From JBDTLH01 sp039934875 (GTDB taxonomy: Bacteria > Acidobacteriota > Terriglobia > Terriglobales > Acidobacteriaceae): a stretch of DNA of 27,929 bases. The notes below the pieces were generated by a model. It was not told the origin of the DNA. It searched no databases and worked only from the letters and a program-made list of their open reading frames with translations. A program made the position numbers and the translations under genes. Shown here piece by piece: positions 21,950 through 27,929 of this stretch. Each line of letters opens with the position of its first letter. Positions within the stretch are counted from its first letter, which is position 1. The stretch is from assembly GCA_039934875.1 (NCBI GenBank), contig JBDTLH010000162.1:1-27929 (forward strand). Reading direction: 5' to 3'.

Positions 21950-23416
21950 TTACGACCCGGCCGGCCTGCTACCTGCGGCGTCCACCGGGGCGGCCTCAGC
22001 GGAAGGCGTCTCCACCTTCGGCTGCGCACCCTGCTCGACCGCAACGATGGCGCTTTCCAGTATGTCCATGGCGATGCTGGCCTGCTCCCGTGTAATGATC
22101 AGCGGAGGTGAGATGCGCACCGTGTTCTCCCCGCAGCCGAGCAGCAGCAGCCCCTGTTCGAAGCAAGCTTCTACCACCCGATCGCGCTCCGCGCCGGCGC
22201 GCTCTTTGGTCTTTTGATCGCGCACCAGTTCGACGCCGATCATAAGCCCGCGACCGCGCACGTCGCCCACGCTCTTGTGCTTCTTCGGCCAGTCTTTCAT
22301 GTGCTCCAGCATGTAGGCGCCGACTTCGGCGGCATTGTTGCGGCCCTCGCGCTCCAGAATTTCGAGCGTGGCGAGCGCCGAAGCAATTGCCACCGGGTTT
22401 CCCCCGAAGGTGCTGGCATGGGATCCGGGCAGCCAATCCATAATGTCGGCGCGGGTGAAGCAGACGCTGAGCGGCATCCCGCTGGCGATGCCTTTCGCCG
22501 AACACACGATATCAGGATGCACTCCAGTGTGCTCGATCGCCCACCATTTACCGGTGCGGCCGGCACCCGATTGCACTTCATCCGCCACCAGCAGAATGCC
22601 ATGCTTATCGCAAATCTTGCGCAGCTCCTGCATAAAGATCGAGGGCGCGGGAACGTATCCGCCCTCGCCCTGCACCGGCTCCACAAAGATCGCGGCGACC
22701 TCTTCCGGCGCCACATTGGTCTTGAAGACGCGCTCTTCGATAAACCGCGCGCAGGAGAGCGCGTAGGCATCGGGGTCTGTGCCTTCAGGACGGCGATAGA
22801 TGTCGGGATAGGGGACGTGAGTGACCCCCGGCATGCCCGGAGAGAAGCGGCGCTGCTGCTGCGGCTTGGACGCGGTGAGCGCGAGCGCGCCCATGGTGCG
22901 TCCGTGAAAGGCGCTGTAGAAGGCGATGAACTTCTGCCGTCCGGTGTGGTAGCGGGCAATTTTGATAGCGCATTCGATCGCCTCCGCCCCGGAGTTGCCG
23001 TAGTAGAACTTGTGCGGTCCCGGCATGGGAGCGATCGCCGATATCTTCTCCGCCAGTCGCGGCATCAGGTCGTAGTAGAAGTCGGTGCCGGAATAATGGA
23101 TCAACTCTGCCGCCTGCTTTTGAATAGCGGCAACCACCTCTGGATGGCAATGGCCGGTGGAGTTGACCGCGATTCCGGCGGCGAAATCGAGGAAGATGTT
23201 GCCGTCAACGTCTTCGATGTAAGCTCCGTGGCCGCTCTTGGCGACGAGCGGATACGAGCGGGTGTAGCTGGACGACATGAAACGGTCGTCGGCCTCGACG
23301 GCGCGGCGGGCGTTCGGACCGGGCAGCGGGGTCTTGATCTGTGGACCGGCGGCTTGATGATTGTCGATAGTTCTGTTCAAATTTTCGCGGGTAGTTGCAA
23401 TAACGGTTGACGACAT
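21950..23416 (-). CDS. Class III PLP-dependent aminotransferase (4-aminobutyrate / acetylornithine-type)
   Basis: A 488-residue fold-type I enzyme. The start is the ATG at 23416 (MSSTVIATTRENLNRTIDNH) with GGGAG 7 nt upstream; the frame is open to 23572 but that extension has no ribosome site. Motifs in order: DVDGNIFLDFAAGIAVNSTGHCHPEV (about 69-94), PLP-phosphate loop YGNSGAEAIECAIKIARYHTGR (139-160), FYSAFHGRTMGALALTASK, EPVQGEGGYV, Asp279 in LLVADEVQSGAGRTG which pairs with the PLP ring nitrogen, and Schiff-base Lys308 in SAKGIASGMPL. STFGGNP follows. The family moves amino groups from omega-amino acids (GABA, ornithine, lysine) to 2-oxoglutarate; the exact donor cannot be decided here. 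The C-terminal tail after about 460 is an Ala/Pro-rich extension. A 340-bp leader lies upstream. Confidence 0.9.
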   Translation of the reverse strand: MSSTVIATTRENLNRTIDNHQAAGPQIKTPLPGPNARRAVEADDRFMSSSYTRSYPLVAKSGHGAYIEDVDGNIFLDFAAGIAVNSTGHCHPEVVAAIQKQAAELIHYSGTDFYYDLMPRLAEKISAIAPMPGPHKFYYGNSGAEAIECAIKIARYHTGRQKFIAFYSAFHGRTMGALALTASKPQQQRRFSPGMPGVTHVPYPDIYRRPEGTDPDAYALSCARFIEERVFKTNVAPEEVAAIFVEPVQGEGGYVPAPSIFMQELRKICDKHGILLVADEVQSGAGRTGKWWAIEHTGVHPDIVCSAKGIASGMPLSVCFTRADIMDWLPGSHASTFGGNPVAIASALATLEILEREGRNNAAEVGAYMLEHMKDWPKKHKSVGDVRGRGLMIGVELVRDQKTKERAGAERDRVVEACFEQGLLLLGCGENTVRISPPLIITREQASIAMDILESAIVAVEQGAQPKVETPSAEAAPVDAAGSRPAGS

Positions 23417-23758
23417 GGAATTCTCCCTCTTGGTTGAAGATGTGAGGTGCGGACGCAATACGAACAATTTCTGCGTCCGAAGAGGAGTATCGGTTGTCTG
23501 CTTAGTTAATCGCCGGCGAAGAGTCCGGCGCGCTGGTTCGAAGGCAGAAATCCCACATGCCGCCGTGGACACGCGGAGCCGCGCAGCCAGGTGCGTGCGT
23601 GTGACTCGGGATTATTGAGCAGCGGATGCATGCAAACCCTCTATTCCAATGATATTCCTTCTTTCGCCGAACCGTAACCCCTGGCCAAGCGGAGTGGTCC
23701 GTTCGCATCCCCGGGCAGCGCGAGAGCTATTAGAATGGCGAACAGGTAGCGTGCGACC
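23417..23758. other. Intergenic leader region with hairpins
   Basis: This 342-bp gap separates the divergent aminotransferase and dinD genes and holds no convincing gene. It contains a perfect 8-bp stem (CGGACGCA 23450-23457, TGCGTCCG 23472-23479) and a 6-bp stem (CGCCGG 23511-23516, CCGGCG 23525-23530), both within about 120 nt of the aminotransferase start. A TAGAAT hexamer (23731-23736) lies 22 nt before the dinD ATG. I see no LexA-type box of the Escherichia coli (CTGT-N8-ACAG) form. Confidence 0.45.
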
Positions 23759-24706
23759 ATGGATAAAAAAGATTCAAAATCTAACAAGCTTGCCGGCATT
23801 GCATTCGGAGAGGCATTCAATTCCTCTGCCTCAAGCACTAGAGACCAAACAATCGACAGCTTAATTGCAGCTTTCGAAGACAGCGCTGAGATTGATGAAG
23901 ATGGCGTAGAGTTCTGGTATGCTCGCGATCTGCAACGGTTGCTTGGTTATTCTGAATATCGCAATTTTCTGCCAACTGTGGCTAAAGCGAGAGAAACGTG
24001 CAAAGCCTCAGGGCAGCCTGTGGAAAACCATTTCGTGGACGTGAACGAAATGGTCGAGATCGGATCTGGCGCTGAGCGAGAGATTGATAACATACGATTA
24101 ACGCGGTACGCGAGCTACCTAGTTGCCCAAAATGGCGATTCGCGGAAGAAAACGATTGCTTTCGCACAGACCTATTTCGCGATTCAGACACGTCGCCAAG
24201 AGATTCAGGATGACGATGTCGAGCAGTATGTCCCGCTTTCAGAAGATCATAAGAGAGTACTTCTCAGGGATGAGATCAAGGAGCACAACAAGAAGCTTGC
24301 AAGCGCAGCCAAAAGCGCGGGAGTAATTCAGCCTATTGATTTCGCAATATTCCAGACCTTCGGCTACAAGGGGCTTTATGGCGGACTTGATAGAACTGGC
24401 ATCCAACGCAAGAAGGGACTGAAAGCCAAGGAAAATATTCTCGATCACATGGGCAGCACAGAGCTTGCTGCCAATCTTTTCAGGGCAACGCAAACGGAAG
24501 AGAAACTCCGCCGGGATAAACTGCGCGATAAGGATTTGGCAAACAACGCACATTTTGAGGTTGGCCATAAAGTGCGCCAAGCGATTAGGGATATTGGGGG
24601 CACAATGCCTGAAAGTCTTCCGAGAGCTGAGAGCATCACTAAAGTGGCAAAACGCGTCAAGAATGCCGTAAACATAGCGATCAAATCGACCTCCAAAGAT
24701 TCCTGA
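23759..24706 (+). CDS. dinD: DNA-damage-inducible protein D
   Basis: A 315-residue cytoplasmic protein with long, near-identical matches to the DinD family: EFWYARDLQRLLGYSEYRNF (about 51-70), DNIRLTRYASYLVAQNGDSRK (about 109-129), QTYFAIQTRRQE (about 136-147), then REIKEHNKKL-type helix, DFAIFQTFGYKGLYGGLDR (about 193-211), ILDHMGSTELAANLFRATQTEEKLRRD (about 223-249) and VRQAIRDIGGTMPESLP. In Escherichia coli the family is SOS-induced and affects RecA filaments. The gene is less GC-rich than its neighbours and uses more A/T-ending codons (Lys AAA, Asn AAT, Ile ATA), indicating recent transfer. It starts at the ATG at 23759. Downstream it abuts the end of a broken higB gene, which is in the same reading frame. 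Confidence 0.93.
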   Translation: MDKKDSKSNKLAGIAFGEAFNSSASSTRDQTIDSLIAAFEDSAEIDEDGVEFWYARDLQRLLGYSEYRNFLPTVAKARETCKASGQPVENHFVDVNEMVEIGSGAEREIDNIRLTRYASYLVAQNGDSRKKTIAFAQTYFAIQTRRQEIQDDDVEQYVPLSEDHKRVLLRDEIKEHNKKLASAAKSAGVIQPIDFAIFQTFGYKGLYGGLDRTGIQRKKGLKAKENILDHMGSTELAANLFRATQTEEKLRRDKLRDKDLANNAHFEVGHKVRQAIRDIGGTMPESLPRAESITKVAKRVKNAVNIAIKSTSKDS

Positions 24707-24757
24707 CTTCACTCTGAGGGGTGCCTAAGCCGTGACAACCCAACCGATAGCCACTCA

Positions 24758-24820
24758 GTAAGGCCCTTTCGTGGGCTCGACGGCGATGCGTATGACTTAG
24801 AAATTGTGGATTATCGCTGA
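24758..24820 (+). pseudogene. higB: higB toxin 3' remnant
   Basis: In frame after the dinD stop, the codons from 24761 read RPFRGLDGDAYDLEIVDYR and stop at 24818-24820. This matches the C-terminus of HigB-type mRNA interferases (..R.CFRW.DGDAYDVEIVDYH). The rest of the about 93-residue toxin, including its catalytic basic residues, is missing, and the usual Trp in FRW is Gly here (GGG for TGG). The higA start lies 8 nt after this stop, the normal higBA spacing. So the 5' part of higB was lost where the dinD segment now lies. Confidence 0.75.
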
Positions 24821-24828
24821 GGGGTTTT

Positions 24829-25179
24829 ATGCCGCGCAATCAATACCATGCCCAAATCGAGCTTTCCGTCTCCCGCACCTACTCGCCCGTACCCGCTCAT
24901 CCCGGAGAGCACCTTCGGGAAGACTTCATGAAACCGCTTGGGATTTCCACAAACGCCCTCGCGCTCGCACTGCGGGTTCCTGCGACCCGGATTCTGGCGA
25001 TCATTAAGGAGAAGCGCCGCATATCGCCGGACACCGCGCTGCGCCTGGCACGGTACTTTGAGACCTCCCCTGAGTTCTGGCTCAATCTGCAGACGCACTA
25101 TGAACTGGCACTCGCGGAGCGCGATTCACTATCAGCCATCACTCCCGACGTAGTACCCCGCGAGCAGCACATCACCTAG
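24829..25179 (+). CDS. higA: HigA-family antitoxin (XRE helix-turn-helix)
   Basis: A 116-residue DNA-binding protein. The start is the ATG at 24829 (MPRNQYHAQIELSVSRTYSP), with GAGGGG 4 nt upstream overlapping the higB remnant stop. The HigA signature begins at HPGEHLREDFMKPLGISTNALALALRVPATRILAIIKEKRRISPDTALRLARYFETSPEFWLNLQTHYEL (about 24-93): the helix-turn-helix plus the typical GTSPEFWLNLQ-type end. The N-terminus is longer by about ten residues than in common HigA proteins. Such antitoxins sequester HigB and repress their own operon. Since the toxin is reduced to its tail, this copy is an orphan antitoxin; it may still bind its former operator or other loci. The reading frame is intact. 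Confidence 0.88.
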   Translation: MPRNQYHAQIELSVSRTYSPVPAHPGEHLREDFMKPLGISTNALALALRVPATRILAIIKEKRRISPDTALRLARYFETSPEFWLNLQTHYELALAERDSLSAITPDVVPREQHIT

Positions 25180-25299
25180 GGGAACTCTGAACAAGGTGCG
25201 CTTGGAGGGTCGGCGTCCACGCCGAACCGGACTAAAGATCGGTTCTTGCCGCGGAGGCAGGTCTCCACTTAATCAGCGCTTCCGTAGCGGATTGAAAAT

Positions 25300-25815
25300 T
25301 CATTGGCAGTACGCCCCCTTTTTGTTCGGGCTTAAACTACACTGCCCGGTCAGGGCCCGCGTCAGCAGCACATCATCACCCGCCCCGAAGTAGCAGGTGA
25401 GGTTATTGCGCTCGAGGGTCGCGCGCTCGAACGCAAAGACCCGCTGCTGCTTCTGCACGATGGTCCAACCTTCAGGCACTGCATAGGTAGAAGAGAGTTC
25501 AGCCGGGCAGATGAAGGTCTGGTACTCCGCCGATTGCACGGTGAGATAGAAAGTGGAGATATGCCCGCGACAGTTGAGCGTAATCGAGGTAGAACCGCGC
25601 TTGATCGCGGACAATCGGTACATGCTCTGGTTCAACTGCTGCACTGAGACAGTCAGCGGATCGGCGCTCGAATAGGCATTAAGGCTGCCGCAATCGGCGG
25701 GGGCGGTCACGAACTGCTGTTGTCCCGCGTTCATCAGCAGGGGCGGGGTTTGCGCGCTCGCTACATATCCCACCAGCATCAGTGCCGACAGCAAAAATTG
25801 CATCGCGCGCAGCAT
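25300..25815 (-). CDS. Secreted cysteine-containing hypothetical protein
   Basis: About 171 residues from the ATG at 25815 (MLRAMQFLLSALMLVGYVAS); an ATG at 25803 is equally possible, and the frame is open to 25902, which would overlap the divergent transporter gene. The N-terminus is a signal peptide with likely cleavage after ASA, before QTPPLL. The mature part is beta-strand-rich with six Cys (ADCGSL, NCRGH, ICPAEL, TCYFG, QCSL, YCQ), an even number suited to disulfides in the periplasm or outside. I do not recognise a family. A GATAAT hexamer and a GGGAAAGGTGG ribosome-site-like stretch lie upstream on this strand. No gene follows within the 120 bp before higA; that gap holds only a weak hairpin. 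Confidence 0.65.
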   Translation of the reverse strand: MLRAMQFLLSALMLVGYVASAQTPPLLMNAGQQQFVTAPADCGSLNAYSSADPLTVSVQQLNQSMYRLSAIKRGSTSITLNCRGHISTFYLTVQSAEYQTFICPAELSSTYAVPEGWTIVQKQQRVFAFERATLERNNLTCYFGAGDDVLLTRALTGQCSLSPNKKGAYCQ

Positions 25816-25872
25816 ACGGCAATCCAACCACCTTTCCCATACATTATCCGCTTCCCGAAGGTTCGCCTCGCC

Positions 25873-26826
25873 ATGACCACGCAGCCTGCTAGCCGCTTTC
25901 AAATTTACATGTCGTTCGCGCTGGTCTATGTCTTCTGGGGATCGACTTATCTGGCGATTGCTATCGCCGTCAAAAATATTCCCGCCGCGTTGATGACCGG
26001 GGTGCGGTTTTCTATTGCGGGCGCGCTGATGCTGCTCTTCTGCTGGTGGAAGAAGAAAAAGATCCGCCTCACGCGCTATGACGTGCTCCGTCTCTTCGCC
26101 ATCGGCCTGCTGCTGCTCTCTTGCGGCAACACCTTGCTGGTGTGGACGGAGGGTTTCATCCCCAGCGGTCTCGCCTCCCTCTTCGTTGCCGTGGTGCCTA
26201 TCTATATCGCCGTGATTGAAGGTCTCATTCTACGGGGCGATCGGGTGACCGGGCGGGGATGGATCGGCATCCTGCTGGGCACGCTGGGACTTTTTCTGCT
26301 GCTGTGGTCGCAACTGGATAGTCCGTCAGCGCTCAAGCGCGAACAGCTCTTTGCCTGTGGCGGCGTTATGCTGGGGGCCCTGGCGTGGGCCTGCGGATCG
26401 ATCCTCTCCCGCCGTTCGAAGCTGAGCATCGATCCCTTCACTGCTACAGGATGGGAGATGGTGATGGCGGGCGGCACAAATATGTTGTTGGCGATTATCG
26501 TGGGAGATTTTCATCACGTAGTGTGGGCGCGCTCCGGCCTGCTCGCCATCGGCTATCTCATCATCTTCGGTTCATGGGTGGGCTTCACCGCCTTCATCTG
26601 GCTGCTGGAGCACGTTCCCACGCCCAAAGTAGCGACCTACGCGTATGTAAATCCGGTGGTCGCCGTGTTCCTCGGCTTTCTCATCCTGCACGAGCACCTG
26701 GGAAGGTTCGAGATCGCCGGCATGTGTGTGATCGTGGTTGCGGTGGCGCTGGTAACCAGCTCCAAGTTGAAGTCAGGGGCGCCCGCCGCCGAGCAGGAGA
26801 TTGAGATGTGTGAGCGCGAGGCGTAG
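25873..26826 (+). CDS. EamA-family (DMT superfamily) transporter
   Basis: A 317-residue inner-membrane carrier. I choose the ATG at 25873 (MTTQPASRFQIYMSFALVYV), with GAAGG 13 nt upstream; the frame extends to 25720 over the divergent gene and is rejected. About ten TM helices form two EamA repeats (about 13-140 and 160-295). Marks include YVFWGSTYLAIAIAVKNIPAALMTGVRFSIAGALML (about 19-54), the WTEGFIPSGLASLFVAVVPIYIAVIE segment (about 95-120) and, in the second repeat, TPKVATYAYVNPVVAVFLGFLILHEHLGRFEIAGMCVIV (about 255-293). Members export amino acids or other small metabolites; this one resembles the YedA/RhaT-like exporters, but the substrate is not known. It is convergent with glmM. Confidence 0.92.
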   Translation: MTTQPASRFQIYMSFALVYVFWGSTYLAIAIAVKNIPAALMTGVRFSIAGALMLLFCWWKKKKIRLTRYDVLRLFAIGLLLLSCGNTLLVWTEGFIPSGLASLFVAVVPIYIAVIEGLILRGDRVTGRGWIGILLGTLGLFLLLWSQLDSPSALKREQLFACGGVMLGALAWACGSILSRRSKLSIDPFTATGWEMVMAGGTNMLLAIIVGDFHHVVWARSGLLAIGYLIIFGSWVGFTAFIWLLEHVPTPKVATYAYVNPVVAVFLGFLILHEHLGRFEIAGMCVIVVAVALVTSSKLKSGAPAAEQEIEMCEREA

Positions 26827-26883
26827 AACGCCATCCCAACCGTAACCTCTGGCTTCGCGGCTACGATCTATTCTCCTGGCTGC

Positions 26884-27929
26884 TTAGCATCGGGCGGCGA
26901 CCTTGCTGGCGCCGAGTTCGCGCTCGATGGCGGCGGCGATCTGGTCGGCGTGAAATTGCATGCGCTCGCGGGATTCCGCTTCAATCATCACCCGCGCCAG
27001 CGCCTCGGTGCCGGAGTAGCGAACCACCACGCGTCCGGAACCGTTCAGCTCCGCCTCAGCGGCGCGAATGGCATGCCGCACCGGCTCGAAGTTTTCGAGC
27101 GGCAGCTTCTCGCGCACCCGCACGTTCTTGATCACCTGAGGAAAGTTCTTGAGATCGCCGATCAACTGCGAGAGCGTTTGTCCGCTGCGGGAGACGCTTT
27201 CGAGTACTTTGAGCGCGGTGAGAATGCCGTCTCCGGTGGTTGACAACTGCGAGAGGATGATGTGGCCGGACTGCTCTCCGCCGAGCGATGCGCCGGACTG
27301 GCGCATCTCCGCAAGCACGTATTTATCGCCCACCGGGGCGCGCAACATGCGGATGCCGGAGCGCTGAAATGCCGCCTCCAATCCCATGTTGGACATGGTC
27401 GTTGCGACCACGACATTGCCCGCGAGCTGTGAGCGGGACATCATATCGCGCGCCAGCAGCAGCATGATCGCGTCTCCGTTGACCACGTTGCCGTGCTCGT
27501 CGGCGAAGAGCGCGCGGTCGGCGTCTCCGTCGAAGGTGATGCCAATCTCGGCCCCACTGCCTTTCACCTGCGCCGCGACTGCCTCGGGATGAAGCGCGCC
27601 GCAATCTTCATTGATATTGCGCCCGTCCGGGGAGCAATGCGTAATAGTGACATTCATGCCCAGCGACGTAAAAAGCTCGCGCGCGACCGGGCTGGCGGCC
27701 CCGTTGGCGCAGTCCATCACCACAGGAATGCCGCGGAGCAACCGCGCATCAATCAGGCTGACCAGCCATTTTTCGTATTCCGCGCGCAGCCCGGTGTTTC
27801 CTGGCAGGGTGCTGATTTGCGCGCGCCATTCGTCCCTCGCGGGAAGATCGTGGGAAGAGAGCAGGCGGAAAATTTCACCTTCGATCGCCAGCTCGATTCC
27901 GTCCGCCAGCTTGTATCCGTCGCTGGCGA
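26884..27929 (-). CDS. glmM: Phosphoglucosamine mutase (3' part)
   Basis: The gene continues past the right edge; about 347 C-terminal residues are visible, beginning in the first domain at ASDGYKLADGIELAIEGEIF. It converts glucosamine-6-phosphate to glucosamine-1-phosphate for UDP-GlcNAc, feeding peptidoglycan and lipid A. Motifs: PVVMDCANGAAS, the metal-binding loop TFDGDADRALFAD, the sugar loop GGEQSGHIILSQ, TGDGILTAL, and the C-terminal phosphate-binding VVRYSGTEALARVMIEAE, all as expected for GlmM. The phospho-serine loop would lie upstream of the window. The downstream gap to the transporter is 57 bp and shows no clear terminator. UDP-GlcNAc from this enzyme is the precursor used by the lipid A pathway to which lpxK and waaA belong. 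Confidence 0.93.
   Translation of the reverse strand, partial: ASDGYKLADGIELAIEGEIFRLLSSHDLPARDEWRAQISTLPGNTGLRAEYEKWLVSLIDARLLRGIPVVMDCANGAASPVARELFTSLGMNVTITHCSPDGRNINEDCGALHPEAVAAQVKGSGAEIGITFDGDADRALFADEHGNVVNGDAIMLLLARDMMSRSQLAGNVVVATTMSNMGLEAAFQRSGIRMLRAPVGDKYVLAEMRQSGASLGGEQSGHIILSQLSTTGDGILTALKVLESVSRSGQTLSQLIGDLKNFPQVIKNVRVREKLPLENFEPVRHAIRAAEAELNGSGRVVVRYSGTEALARVMIEAESRERMQFHADQIAAAIERELGASKVAARC

Noticed and set aside
22214..23410. Plus-strand open frame (398 codons)
   Set aside because: Exact antisense of the aminotransferase, a known effect in high-GC genes.
23640..23758. Missing 5' part of higB upstream of dinD
   Set aside because: I read this stretch in all frames and saw no HigB-like N-terminus, so a simple insertion into higB with both halves kept is not supported.
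23700..23758. LexA box controlling dinD
   Set aside because: No CTGT-N8-ACAG or GAAC-N4-GTTC pattern is visible; the acidobacterial LexA motif is not certain enough to call by eye.
25205..25240. GC-rich hairpin after higA as a terminator
   Set aside because: The stem is only about 6 bp (CGGCGT/ACGCCG), with a 2-nt loop and no T-run.

Overview
The window is GC-rich, tightly packed bacterial DNA, most probably from an Acidobacteriota (Terriglobia-type) genome. The evidence is a duplicated FtsX/MacB-type permease of the acidobacterial orphan class, a TonB-dependent receptor with an N-terminal carboxypeptidase-regulatory-like domain, Gram-negative lipid A/Kdo genes, a single-domain BirA next to a type III pantothenate kinase, and many small secreted proteins of no known family. 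This assignment is inference from gene content; there is no rRNA or tRNA in the window.

Layout. 1-1.5 kb: 5' part of a winged-helix/SAM methyltransferase, an NTF2-like protein, and a small toxin-antitoxin locus with an intact antitoxin and a Doc/Fic toxin cut off before its catalytic motif. 1.5-7.2 kb: the large orphan permease (minus) and the DNA-uptake channel ComEC (plus). 7.2-13 kb: a DUF2007 protein, a small unknown, then an envelope operon read on the minus strand (waaA > lpxK > glycosyltransferase family 9 > membrane methyltransferase > DUF3108 protein) with 4-nt stop/start overlaps. 13-19 kb: a co-directional plus-strand run of an unknown secreted protein, a sorbosone-dehydrogenase-like beta-propeller, a TonB-dependent receptor, birA and coaX. 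19-23.5 kb: a minus-strand histidine kinase/response regulator pair, a truncated-haemoglobin-like protein, a small Lys/His-rich secreted protein with a good terminator, and a class III aminotransferase. 23.4-25.2 kb: an accessory patch with a less GC-rich dinD that abuts the last codons of a higB toxin gene, followed by intact higA. 25.3-27.9 kb: a Cys-rich secreted protein, an EamA transporter and the 3' part of glmM.

The genes mostly serve envelope building (lpxK, waaA, GT9, glmM, DUF3108, TonB receptor) and cofactor supply (coaX, birA). Points that stand out: two independent toxin-antitoxin loci, each with an intact antitoxin and a broken toxin; a globin-like protein with Tyr where the proximal haem His is expected; a probable CTG start; several genes with a -10-like hexamer 4-10 nt before the start codon (possible leaderless transcripts); and at least five intergenic sites built of short tandem/inverted motifs, several abutting stop codons. 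I saw no CRISPR array, tRNA, rRNA or complete insertion sequence, and no clearly new multi-gene system.
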